DNA of 64,000 nt from Sclerotinia nivalis (taxonomy: Eukaryota > Ascomycota > Leotiomycetes > Helotiales > Sclerotiniaceae): assembly GCA_029531795.1 (NCBI GenBank), contig JAPEIS010000001.1, forward strand, positions 4,216,001 through 4,280,000, written 5' to 3'. Made by a program: the position numbers and the translations under genes. Of this stretch, positions 47,719-58,630 are shown piece after piece. Every line of letters starts with the position of its first letter. The stretch's first letter is position 1. The notes below the pieces were generated by a model. It saw only the letters and a list, made by a program, of their open reading frames with translations, was not told where the DNA came from and ran no database searches.

Positions 47719-47799
47719 GGCGTCGTGACGGAGTGGTTAACGTGATTGACTAGAAATCAATTCCTTTCGGGGGCGCATGTTCGAATCATGCCGACGTCG
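47719..47799 (+). tRNA. tRNA-Ser (anticodon AGA)
   Basis: 81 nt without an intron. The acceptor stem GGCGTCG pairs with CGACGTC, with one G-T pair, and the discriminator is G. The anticodon arm is ATTGA, loop CTAGAAA, TCAAT, giving anticodon AGA. There is a long variable arm with C-rich and G-rich sides (TTCCTTTCGGGGG), as expected for serine tRNA, and a T arm with GTTCGAATC. CCA is not encoded. A T-run follows for Pol III termination. Confidence 0.95.
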
Positions 47800-47810
47800 A
47801 TTTCCTTTGC

Positions 47811-47816
47811 TTTTTT
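47811..47816 (+). terminator. RNA polymerase III terminator of tRNA-Ser
   Basis: Six consecutive T residues 12 bp after the tRNA end, the usual Pol III stop signal. Confidence 0.8.
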
Positions 47817-48489
47817 GATAATTTTTACAATGAATGCAATAGAATTATTTGTGTCTCGAATTTTTCTATGAGTTTTTGGTATTTGGGATTTCTTGCTTTA
47901 TGTTCTCGTCTAAAATTTTGACTGTGGTGTTGGATGTGTGGATCTACTCATACCCATAGGGGTAAAGGGTGCTTCCGCAGCAGCCAAGACCTGGTCTGCA
48001 AATCCCTTTTTTTTGTACAGGAAGGTATCATCCTGCACGTAAGCTGCATCTATTCTATTGATCTTATGTAGAACTCTAGTTGAAACCCCCAAAATATATC
48101 TCTCTGCATATCAGGCTGCGTGTTTGGTCCCAACCACATGCTGTAAATAATGTCATGATGCGGGACGGCGTAACATATCATATAGCATGGCATAGCACAA
48201 CATCGACCGTGATCTCTCTTTCTTTGAATGTTCACACACTTATTTACGTGCACGCCTTAAAGGTTGTCATTGATAAATTGCGCTTAGCCGCCCCGCTGTA
48301 AGCATCGATGACGCCGGTACAGTCATCAGGCAATTACTCCATGGACATTCCGATCTCGACATGGAAATCCCGAATGGAGAGGGAAGAATCGTAAAGACAA
48401 AGAAGTATATTAAATATCTCCCGCAGTTAGTTTCATTTTGAAATAAAAACTCGTTCAATATTCTCCCGTTATTTTCAATACCTATCAAT
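47817..48489. other. Intergenic region upstream of the FAD monooxygenase
   Basis: About 670 bp holding the promoter of the next gene. Nothing else recognised. Confidence 0.45.
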
Positions 48490-49883
48490 ATGTCTCAAGC
48501 AAATTCTAAAAGAGTCATCATCATTGGCTGCGGTATTGCAGGTCCGGTGATCGCAATTTTACTCCAGAAAAAAGGATACACTCCAATTGTCGTGGAAAAG
48601 GTTAGAGTATTGGGCGATGCAGGTGGATCGCTATTCCTACAGCCAAATGGGTATGTTAATTATCACAACTGTTTACTCGAATTAAATTGGCTGATCAAGC
48701 GATAGTCTAAAAGTACTCAACTTGGCCGGTCTTGCCACAGCAGTAACAGATAATGCGCCATGGGGGGAGCAGTTCTGGGATAAGACACATACTGGTGAAG
48801 TTCTTGGAGGTGGAGATTCGCTCAAGTTTCTAAAGGAAACATATGGTCAACCTGCTTGTGGAACCAAAAGAACCACATTCAATTTGGCTCTTGAAAAAGC
48901 CGCCTTGGATGCGGGTATCGAGTTTCATCCGGGCTGGAAATTGGCCAGTATTGAAGAAAGTGAGAATGGTGTGGTAGCAGTGTCGGAAGCTGGTCAGAGA
49001 ATCGAAGGCTCGTTTCTTATTGGTTGTGATGGTATTAAAGCTGCCTCGAGAGATATCTTGCTTAAACGTAGAGGTTACAATGAGCCTGAAGCTACGTATA
49101 CGGGATTAATACAGGTATTGACTTAACTTCAACCGTTAGAACCAATGATACTAACTTGTTTAGACCGTAGGATTTTCACCCACACCAAAATCTCTCCAGA
49201 ACACATTGTTGAATGTTTTCGGTCCCGCTGCTCATTTCATTCATTATCCGGTCTCTCCCACCCATTCATCATGGGCAATCACGCAACGACAAAGCGAAGA
49301 AGAAAAGGAGACTTGGCGTCTAGCAACACCCGAAGAGCTTGCCACTCGAAAAGCGGATCTCCAAGAACAATTCAAAGATTGGGCTTCGCCAATACCAGAA
49401 CTGATTAGTGGTGCCGGAAGATTGCTTAAGTATGGAATCTTTGATAGACCGGGCTTGAATGCCGAGCAGTGGTATGATGGGAGATGTATCCTTATTGGTG
49501 ATGCTGCACATCCTACAAGTCCACATTTGGGACAAGGTGCTAATCAAGCTATGTATGTTGATACCATCCTACCAACACTTTCATGGCACTATTAACATCT
49601 TTCTAGGGAAGATTGCTATCACCTCCAACGACTCCTTCCGAATGCCGGCGCCGATCTCTCAGCCGAAGACCTAACCAAAATCTTCGCCGAATTCGCAGGG
49701 ATAAGACAACCTAAGACAGCCTTGTTAGTAGCAGCTGCTCGAGCACAAGGAGAACGAAGAGTTGTGGCGCCGGAAAAGATGGAGGAGAGGAATGAGTATT
49801 TGAGACAGGTTTGGAAGAATGTAGATGTTTTTCATAAGGCTTATGATGAGATGATGAGAGGACCATTTGATGCGATGGCTTGA
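48490..49883 (+). CDS. FAD-dependent aromatic monooxygenase (salicylate hydroxylase-like)
   Basis: Four exons: 48490-48650, 48706-49114, 49164-49552 and 49607-49883, giving 411 residues. Introns are 55, 49 and 54 bp with matching phases. The protein begins with the dinucleotide-binding fold VIIIGCGIAGPVIAILL and a following Glu (VVEK). The second motif (GCDGIKAASR) sits near residue 180. The third, LIGDAAHPTSPHLGQGANQA then MED, is completed across the last intron. This order is that of class A flavoprotein hydroxylases, which use NAD(P)H and oxygen to hydroxylate aromatic or polyketide substrates. The exact substrate is not inferable and no biosynthetic neighbours are present. There is no signal peptide, so it is probably cytosolic. 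Confidence 0.9.
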
Positions 49884-50324
49884 GGGATGTAGGTACTATA
49901 GTGCGTGCACGTTCAAAAAGAAACGTAAAATCGCTTGGAGCGTCTTCACAATGTTTTTTAGTGTTGGCAATAAATAAATAGTGCGGATGTAGGCATAGGA
50001 TGATGCGAGCACGATCCGTGCTTTTGGTCACCCGGCCATTAGAGGACTATTTGGGTGTGAGTAGAAGTTATTAAACACGGCGATGAAAGATTTTCATAGA
50101 GAAATGAATATCTTTGAGCTAAGAGAGTTCAACGAACTAGTAATTACATATATAATGAACTGACTGAAGTATGGTACAGCATGTTTCCATCTGGCTCGAT
50201 TGATCCGTTCTCAAAAACGATAAACTCCGTCCAAATACTATGCCTTACCACAGCCACCATGTATTTTAGCCCACCTGCATGTTCTTGTGGCCATTGTAAA
50301 AGTATCGCCATCAGCATTCCCGTT
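49884..50324. other. Convergent 3' intergenic region
   Basis: About 440 bp between the ends of the monooxygenase and the finger-protein gene. No other feature seen. Confidence 0.45.
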
Positions 50325-51674
50325 TCAGTTGTCCAACTGATCGATCCTTCTCTGATAGTAGTCACTAAAGTTCTTCGCAAACCCTATAACTAGGTCTTCT
50401 TGTGAGTCGGTGGCCCTTTTTAGCTCTTTAACCTCTGCCTGCAATTCTTCCACAACCGCTTTGGTGCGAACACGCTCCAGCTCCAGTTTCTTAATACTTC
50501 GCTTGAAACTTTCTGTTATTTCTTCTTGGCTTGTGTCATCGTTAGGGTCATTGAAAGCCAATATCCGTCTATCACGACCAGAATTAGGACAATCTGGGGT
50601 GCCACGAATTATCGGAAGTCTGGCTCGTCTTGGTGAAGATGGTACGACTGCACGCTGGCTACCGGACGGCGCGGTTAAATTACCCGGCCGAGTCTGCTCC
50701 TGAGTTGAACATGTTAATTACGAGTCTAAAATTGGTTGACGAGTTTGTCTTGACCGGTAACTACTTACCAAGCATCTGCGTTTCTTTCCAGAGATATGTG
50801 TGTCAGTCGACACGGAACAGGGCTTATGCCGCTTATGTACAGTATGCGCTCTATTTTGCAACTGGGAAGAAGCATTCGAGGGTAATCCAGTTTCGTTTAC
50901 ACCTACGTGAGCTTGGACACGGGAGGGCCCAGCAATAGGAGTATTCCTGGAATCTGCATTATGCGCTGCCTTCTGAACACGGGAGATGGGTGCCGCATGG
51001 AACGCGGACAACCACATCTGACCTATGTTGGTATTTGGCCACGATGCCATCCTTAGTTTCAGCTTTTCGTTCCTTGTTCTGATGGCATCTGTTAATATTG
51101 TATCTTTTCCATCCCGCATCATTCTGCAGGCAACGTTGTTGGCATGAGGAACGCTTTCAACGTGATGTCTGATGGCTCGAGTATTTGCCAGCTGAAATGA
51201 ATAGAGCCTATCTGGGCAATCGTGGCATTTGATTTGGGTTATTTCCGCCTGGCCCCAGACCGGGCCCGTCACAATTTCAAGCTTGTCGTCAGGGAATTTG
51301 CGTCTCAGGTCGTGGAACTCTTGATTCCATTTCAAAATCCTTTGCTCTGAAAAAACAGATCGAAGAGGTATGATGTCTCGGCGTACTCCAAGGCTAAGGT
51401 AATTTGAAGTTGATTCTCCTACAAAGTCATTTCCTCGGTGCACTGGGACAAGAAATTGATATGGTAAACTCTCATCGTTTCCAACCGAATTGCTATTAGG
51501 TCCAGTATGAGTGACTTTGGCTTGAGGTTCAGCATCCGACTCATGATTTGATCCATCTGATCCAATGTTCATGTTATCGGATTCAAAAGAATCACTATCA
51601 GAGTCGACGTTCATCTCGTTATGTGATTCATCATCAGATTCATTACTATCTTCGGTAGGATCGTCATTCGACAT
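50325..51674 (-). CDS. CxxC-HxxxxxH finger and coiled-coil protein, paralog A (family unknown to me)
   Basis: Two exons, 51674-50769 and 50699-50325, with a 69-bp intron (GTAAGT, CTCAG), giving about 426 residues. The start is uncertain: 51674 is the first ATG of the open frame, but the frame stays open back to an acceptor-like TTTCAG at about 51775, so a short 5' exon may exist. The first 80 residues are extremely acidic and Ser-rich. A finger-like domain follows: FPDDKLEIV, then QIKCHDCPDRLYSF, and HHVESVPHANNV about 20 residues later, i.e. C-x2-C with two spaced histidines. Then come ILTDAIRTRNEKL, a basic low-complexity region, KKRRC, and a C-terminal coiled coil (FKRSIKKLELERVRTKAVVE). 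It is paralogous to the gene at 54771. Zinc binding and a nuclear place are inference. Confidence 0.7.
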
Positions 51675-52834
51675 ATTGGACGAGTCATTTTCAGAACAAT
51701 TTGTTGACTCGTTTTTCACATCATCGACCAACTCGTAGTTTAAACTTTTAATCCTTATTGAATGGCCGTTCCATCTGAAACAATATTAGCATAAGTTCAA
51801 GCACAGGAAGTATGGACCAATACCACCTACTCTTTAGTTTGTTTTATGCAGGGAGGTATTCTGAGGATCCGATATGTATTTCAAATAATTTAATTGGGAG
51901 GAGATGAATTGTGGACCGGGACTGCAAAGAAGGTGTAAGGTGTCGTGGGTATCATCGACACATTTGAACTCAATTATGGATTCCAATTGAATAACAACAC
52001 AACGGATGAAAGCTTTGAGGGGCCGTCGAGGTTAAACATCTTTTGAGACAAAACTCAATACCTTGATTTGGATTTGTTGTCTTTAGGTTCAGAGCTAGAA
52101 CCTCCGATACTGGTTTAGATGCGGGGGATTGTGTGACGATCGCATTATCACGTGACAGTTATCATTCTCACTTGCGATCTTAGGTGTACAATGCTGCATT
52201 GCATTAGAAGGTTCTTCCTGCTCAGCGCCTTTTTTAAGGGACACATGTTGCCAGTTGAAAGGACAAGAGAGTGAGTGATCATTGATTTGCAAATACTTCT
52301 CCGTCACGAAATACCGCTTTTTAGTCCTCGAATTTTGTTTGTTTCCTCCAACGACATGGACTTGATATATCCAAAATTCCGAGAACAATTCGTTCTAAAT
52401 GGAAAATATGAGATCTTTATATATCAATGGCCGTATTTGATAGTCATATGTGAGAGGGAAATTCTGTCTCGGTTGTACAGAGCGGTACTACCACTCACTG
52501 TGTTGTTCAGCCTCCCGCTCACCCTGATTGTTAATCATCCTGAAATCCAAAAGGTGCTTTGGAACTGTAAGCACCAATCATATCCATTGATTCAAGAAAA
52601 TGCAATTGGCATTGGCTTGTGAGGCTAACATGGATACCAAGGTCACGGACTTCCCCACGGACATATGACGATCAATCTGCTGTAACCATTCCGAATCTCT
52701 CTTGTTATTGGCTGACGATTTGAGTCTATTATTTACTGCTTAATTTATAAGATAGATTCTTACCCCATTAAGCTGCATACAGTGAGTTCGAAACTGTTGG
52801 CAAACAACATAAAGCCGTTTGAAAGACGATAAAG
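51675..52834. other. Intergenic region between finger protein A and Ygh1
   Basis: About 1.16 kb between divergent genes, so it holds both promoters. Frames at 52095-52388 and 52275-52622 on opposite strands overlap and have no domain. Confidence 0.45.
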
Positions 52835-54330
52835 ATGTCATCTCAAGTTACGGAACTTGGCAATGGGAGAACGTGGACATTAGGTGATAAATTCGAGGCA
52901 GAGTTTCCTCATCACAAGGGCGTGAAGGCGTTGTGGGAGACGAAATGGAAATTTCCAGTGCGTGCTTCCTGGGGCTGGTATGAATCCAACGATGATACTT
53001 ATATTTAACAGTGCACGAAAAGTGTATATCCTTTCCATGATGGAAAATTCGAAGATTTCGAACCTATATTTGATCATCTAATTGCTGTGAGTATTTCCCA
53101 TTGCCCTCCTTCAGTAATTGACAAATATTTAGAACAATATAAACGATGGATATGGTGATGCGTACACTGAAGCCTTCTTTCCAATTGCCGAAAAGCTTAC
53201 CGCACAGGGAGATGACGCCGTAGCTTCTGGCAATCAAACCTTAGCCTCTGAGCTCTATCTTCGAGCTGCATGTGTTTGTCGAATTGCACGATTTCCATAC
53301 ATCGGTAAATTCCCGAAAATAAGTTCCCAGGTTAAATGGAAAGCATGGGATGCCCAAAAGACAGTATACATGAAAGCTGCAACTAAATGGGATTGTCCAT
53401 TCGAAGAGGTTTTGATTGAACATGCATGTGCTAAGGGGCAAGATCAACTCGAGATACCACTGTACGTGAGATATCCTTCCAAAGCTAAAAATATGAAGGT
53501 CCCTGTGGTGCTTCTTTTGACTGGACTTGATGGATATCGGCCGGATAATACAGTTCGAAGCGATGAGTTCATCAACCGTGGATGGGCATGTGTGATTGCG
53601 GAGATTCCAGGGACCGCCGATTGCCCTTCTGATCCAAGTGATCCTTCAGCTCCTGATAGATTGTGGACAAGCATTCTGGACTGGATGAAATCAGGAGATA
53701 GGTTTGAAATGAGCCACGTGATGGTATGGGGCTTGAGTGCTGGTGGATATTATGCCGTAAGACTAGCTCATACACATAAAGATCGATTGAGAGGAGTAGT
53801 TGCACAAGGAGCTGGAGTTCATTACTTCTTTGGTAAAGATTGGCTTGAGAAGGCTGAAGGACATGAGTACCCTTTCCAGTGAGGTTTTTATTCACTAACT
53901 TCCAAAAACCGGATGCTGACACTTCCTAGACTTGGTCCAGCTATGGCATTAAAGCACGGTTATACCTCTGTAGAAGAATTCCGGAACAATGTTCAGAAGA
54001 AGTTCTCACTCCTGGAAACCGGAATAATTGATAAACCCTCGACAAGACTTTTGCTTATCAATGTATGAGTAGCATTCTCAAATGTGTAATGTATATCGTG
54101 ACTGACGGCGCATCTAATAGGGGACTTTGGACGGACTGATGCCGATTGAGGATTCTCAATTACTGTTTGAACACGGAACACCGAAAGAAGCTCGGTAAGT
54201 TGGAAAGCGATTCGTATATTCGGTAACGCTTTTTGTTAACAGTGTTAGTTTCTTTCCTGGAGCGTTGCATATGGGCTATCCAATGGCCAATTCGGCAGTG
54301 TATCCATGGATGGAGATGGTGATGGAATAG
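52835..54330 (+). CDS. ygh1: Ayg1/Ygh1-type hydrolase of DHN-melanin biosynthesis
   Basis: Six exons: 52835-52957, 53012-53086, 53133-53878, 53930-54062, 54121-54194 and 54243-54330, giving 412 residues. Five introns of 46-58 bp keep phase. The protein matches Aspergillus Ayg1: [17 protein letters not shown], then [66 protein letters not shown]. The nucleophile elbow [13 protein letters not shown] has Ser near 268; the acid is in [11 protein letters not shown] and the His in ALHMGYP, so the catalytic triad is complete. Ayg1-type enzymes shorten a longer polyketide to 1,3,6,8-tetrahydroxynaphthalene, which enters the DHN-melanin pathway. No polyketide synthase or reductase lies nearby; two related finger proteins flank it. 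Confidence 0.92.
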
Positions 54331-54770
54331 CGCAAAGGATATACCATATTTGAAAGGAGTCAAAATTCGATCCAAGGAACCACCATCATTCTAAAGTCCC
54401 TTTGTGAGATATTTTGGGCCATCATCATAAATGTTTTCGAGGCCAAGTAATTTTTTATCGTGCATAGCAGCGCGTAGTATATTATACCACATATCTTGAC
54501 TCGTCATTGCGACTTACTAGTTACCAATGGTGGATTGTTCTATGCTTCCATCACGTGGTGTGTGGCTGGTTTACGCTAATGCTTTCTCCACATGTCCCGA
54601 TCAGCAATCAGAACGCGTCGCAAAAATGAGCAATTTCTACCCAGCGGATATCGCCTCGTACTCCCTCCTATCTGTAACTTAAGCGAATAGGAAAACCTCT
54701 TGAATGCTGAATGTTCACTGTCTTTACAGGAAGCAGGCTGAGCATTGTGAAAGTCTCCTGAGTCGAAATT
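54331..54770. other. Spacer between Ygh1 and finger protein B
   Basis: About 440 bp holding the Ygh1 3' region and the promoter of the next gene. Nothing else seen. Confidence 0.45.
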
Positions 54771-56366
54771 ATGGCTACCAACGTTGACACTCACTCTCCG
54801 TTGTATAATAGAGTATCAAGATGTATTGCAAGTATTATACGTTTTCATCGAGCCAATGCTTCCAAGGAAGGTTTGTGCCCGCAAGTCATTATTTCATGTT
54901 ACCGTCTTCGGCATCGATGGTCTCCTAAAGCTCTGTCACATCCTCAATCGCAGAAAGAAGAAGTTGTAAGACGAATTTTGGATCAGATGATTGAGGTGAG
55001 CATAATTATCTTGTTCTCGTGGGTCAAGCCATTTCTAAAAACACAGGTTCATATGTTGGTGAAAGTACCTCAAAAAACAGCACCCTCTGGAAGAAATTTA
55101 CCGGCAACAATCGAGCAAAGTTATGTTCTAGACCCTACCTGTGAGACGGAGAGCTGTAGACCGGGCGAGTCATGTGATGATCTATTGATTTCAAACGTAT
55201 TCAGGCCCAATCAAGTAATGTATGATTCAAGCCTCGCGACACCAAATAGCATAATTAGTCGGGAATATGTCTCCATGAGTGAGCTTGAACCAAATGCGTC
55301 ACGCTTTTTCACCCCCACCAATACAAACATTCTTGGCTCTTCTACAGAAGTCCAAGGTAACAAAAGGCGTCGTACATCCGGTACTAATGGCGGTCGGAGT
55401 GCCATGGAGCAATCAAATAGTGAAAAAGAAAGCCATGTCAACTCGCAACCATTGACTATGGTTTCACCAGCTGGTAGAAATCATGTGGAACCAGGGCCAC
55501 AAAGCTCCGAGGTTAGTGGTTCGAACGAGACTCAGTTAAATGCTGAAAAGCTTGCACATGAAGTAAGTTATTCTAGCGCTATCGATGGATCCCCCTAACG
55601 TTCTCAGGTTGCCAATCTTCCTTGGCTAACTCAAGGTCTTCAAGAATTGAGTGAAAAATATCCCGATGATCAATACGAACTTGTTTACGAAAATGATCTA
55701 CTTCAGATCAAATGTCACGACTGCAAAGGACGAATGTACAAGGTTCATTATCAAAATTGTGACGTGTCAAACATGGAATGGCATGCAAAATCGACCGTAC
55801 ATGCAGATTGGGTAGAGAAAAGGATTGCTGAATTAGGAGGCGAAGCAAGGCTCACGGATGAGGTGAAAAAGAGACGAGAAGCTCTTGAGGCTGCTAGAAA
55901 GACGGCCCCGCACAGGTTCCGGAAATCATATTCCAGACCTGTGGCTCCGGTACAGCCAGCAGCTCCAAGAAATCCAGCACCGCAACATCCAGGCTCTACG
56001 TGGAATGCATTGCTCCTCCGTGAAATGTCCCAGCAACTTCGAACAAACAGCCAACATCAACAGACTCCCATGCCAGACCAAAATACAACTAACGCTCGAC
56101 AGTATCTCGAATTAGATAGTCCCAGTGGCACGCCGCCCAGCCCCTCACTGATCATCGAAGACTTCAGCCAAAACGAACGATCCTCTTCTAAAATTCAACA
56201 ATTGGAGTCGCGCGTTCAGGGCTTAGAACTCGAAAACATCGCCCATGAACGCACAATATCCGTGCTACAAAATAAACTCCGCACACAACAACAAGTCAAC
56301 AATACTCATCAATCTGTCATCAAAGATTTAATCCTGCGAGTCCAAGCGCTAGAGCAGAAAGGATGA
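54771..56366 (+). CDS. CxxC-HxxxxxH finger and coiled-coil protein, paralog B (family unknown to me)
   Basis: Exons 54771-54995, 55047-55562 and 55608-56366 give 499 residues. The first intron (51 bp, GTGAGC to CACAG) has no stop and a length divisible by three, so a retained form would be 516 residues. The second is 45 bp. The N-terminal half is Ser/Asn-rich with a basic KRRR patch. The domain shared with the 50325 gene follows: WLTQGLQELSEKYPDDQYEL, LLQIKCHDCKGRMYKV, MEWHAKSTVHADWVEKR, LTDEVKKRREAL. A Pro-rich segment and a C-terminal coiled coil (IQQLESRVQGLELENIAHER onward) finish it. The C-x2-C plus spaced His pattern suggests a single zinc site, perhaps nucleic-acid binding. It starts 440 bp after Ygh1, on the same strand. 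Confidence 0.72.
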
Positions 56367-57178
56367 ACAGCGCGAATGGCTTTCCACGAATCTCATATTT
56401 GAGATTCCAATGCTACAAGCGAGGACTCATCAGAGGCACAAAGGATAGATAAAGTGGCCAAGACATTTTTTAGTTTGGGAAATAGGATGCAAGTTGCAAA
56501 TGTTCGAGGTATGCATTCAAGCTGGGCTTTTGCTTCTGGAATTTGCGGGTGGGATTTAAATGGACATGAAGTTGTGTTAAGAACGAAATGTCTATCACAT
56601 ATTAATGCTGAAATGGCGGACAAGCCAGAGGACGACCCCAGAATCATTCCAACGACAAAACAGGGGAAGATGTGTATGTGTTAGTACTGTACATATTGCT
56701 AATTTTGCGGTGAGCTAAGGGTGTCAAAGGATGGAAATCTTCACCATGTTTATAATCTGGTAGTTTGCATATATAATTAGTTGATTTATCACCATCACTT
56801 TATCCATACATTGAGAAATGACCATATTCTGTTCAGTCTCCTCCCATTCCACGAAGGTTTTGAATGCTGAGCCGTATCGGCATATTAACAAAAGGTAAAT
56901 TTTAATAATTTCAATGGAAGTGTTTTAGAATTAGAAAATTGGTCCCATGATTCGGATAGTTACCTAGTAGTTAATCTTATAACATATCCTGGAATTTGGT
57001 GGTCGTTTGATTTCTCAACCCTATTCACTCTATTCACTCTATCCACCCTAAAGTAATCGGAGACCAACAAACGAATTGTAACCTTGAAATAACACGTGCA
57101 TTTCGTTTATTCCTCCTATCACTTTTGAATTCTTTTTTGGGGGTTGAGGCTTAGGCTGACTGCGCTGTATTTATCTAC
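56367..57178. other. Intergenic region
   Basis: About 810 bp. No gene seen; frames here are short and without domains. Confidence 0.45.
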
Positions 57179-57560
57179 CTAGCGAGCCAATGTGTAGTAT
57201 TTCTGGAGTCGTCTCATATCAATGTCACATTGCTGGTGGAGTAAAGCAAATGCCATCGCAGCCGCACATGAAGCGGAAAGATATTCTCCTTCGGGCACGC
57301 TCACCACTTCCGCTAAATCAAGAAATAAGGATAAGAGATCAAGGATAAATATGTTGCCCGCTACCAAGCGTATATATTTGCTAGCTTTTTGATGGGAATT
57401 CGAGTGAAATGGTTTATAAGTAGTAGAGAAGATTGGTATTTTAACTTCAGATTCTAATCGGTAAGAACGGATGTGTCTCGAATTTCAAATCATCCAATTC
57501 TGCTTGCATCCAGCTTGGAGGTAAGATCTTACTATTGATCAGGTTCAGTTACAAGTTGTC
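57179..57560 (-). pseudogene. Coding-like fragment, faintly cyclin-like, probably decayed
   Basis: On the minus strand a stretch ending at 57179 reads KYIRLVAGNIFILDLLSLFL followed by SVPEGEYLSASCAAAMAFAL and a tail with DMRRLQKYYTLAR. Upstream in another frame (about 57530-57450) is another protein-like run with PPSWMQAELDDLKFETHPFL, ended by a TGA. I found no start codon and no intron with consistent phase joining them. The Ala-rich helix and its surroundings recall the second cyclin box, but the match is weak and by eye only. It may be a remnant of a cyclin-type gene or a gene whose other exons I missed. Confidence 0.3.
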
Positions 57561-58018
57561 ACGGTCTGCCAAAGATCGTAACGATACTTGGTACGCGAAG
57601 AAGGCTCAGACTGCTGGTGGCTTTAACGCTATTTAGACAGATTGGTAGTTTGGATAGAGTCATTTGTAATTTCTGCAGAGAAGAGATATAGGGATGTATT
57701 CTGTATGAAATGGTTTTGCTCCATCTTCATAAAAGAGGAATTTCGGCATTGGACGGCATATCTGTTGGGATCAAAAGATTTTGCGTTTTAAATGATCAAG
57801 AAATTGGGCTTACTGAACCTTGTTTTACAGATAGGATAAATGTATAAAGGCGCTGCTTTGCATGCATCCTCAATTTTGTTCCTTCGGCGAAAGAAAAATA
57901 AGTACCACGCGGATAAATTTCTCCAGGACAAAAGGTGCGAATATTCAATCTATTTAAATGCTGATGCTGAGCTCCTTAAGTAGGCAAGTAATAGCCCAGA
58001 AATATTTCTGTATTTCTT
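57561..58018. other. Spacer between two coding-like fragments
   Basis: About 460 bp with frequent stops on both strands. No feature supported. Confidence 0.4.
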
Positions 58019-58327
58019 CTAGGCTTCTGAGCATTGAATCCCGGGCCAGGTAGAGCCCAATTTCTGTCGTTTCCGCTTGGAAGCATCAAGTAGCTGTGCC
58101 TTGATGTAGCTTTGAGGTGCCAACGAGCCTTGAGAGGTAGTCATGCCGGGTGTCTGTTGTAGATACTGATGCATCCGTGTTGATATGAGCCATTGCACTT
58201 GTGTTGCGAAGTACCTCATTGAAAAATTGGTCAGCGCAACGGCAGTAATGGCGAAATGTAGATTTGAGGAGTGCTTTTGGTAGTCAACTTCACGAGTACA
58301 CGATTCAAGCAATTCCACAAATAGCAT
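58019..58327 (-). CDS. Short hypothetical protein or 3' exon of a lost gene
   Basis: ATG at 58327 opens a 102-residue frame of good protein-like composition: LESCTREVDYQKHSSNLHFA, then ALTNFSMRYFATQVQWLIST, and a C-terminus with LLDASKRKRQKLGSTWPG. The ATG is followed at once by hydrophobic sequence, as if it were internal to a longer protein, and I see no coding upstream between 58334 and the F-box/LRR gene. It could be a truncated gene, perhaps the end of a regulatory protein, or a genuine small protein. The family is unknown. Confidence 0.35.
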   Translation of the reverse strand: MLFVELLESCTREVDYQKHSSNLHFAITAVALTNFSMRYFATQVQWLISTRMHQYLQQTPGMTTSQGSLAPQSYIKAQLLDASKRKRQKLGSTWPGIQCSEA

Positions 58328-58630
58328 AATCAAAGTGGTTTTCTTAAGTTAAGCATAAAATTCATAAGCACCGCGGAAGTTCCATTGCTTGTGTGCTTCA
58401 TCTCCGAGCTGCCCTGGAGATCGCTCCACCTAATCTTGACTAGCTAATTAGTCAACTCATCGAGTGATTACACCGACTACGCCAAGCACATGCTACTCTT
58501 CAGCAGCCTTCCAGACGGCTAGGGAGATATTCGTATAATTATACACGCCCGAAACCTTTCTTAACGCTTCTCTTAGAATTAGTGACGCTTCCTGAGCCTA
58601 GGGGGTTTTAACCACACGATTGCCATAACA

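Noticed and set aside
52095..52622. Overlapping frames on opposite strands between finger protein A and Ygh1
   Set aside because: No domain, and random composition.
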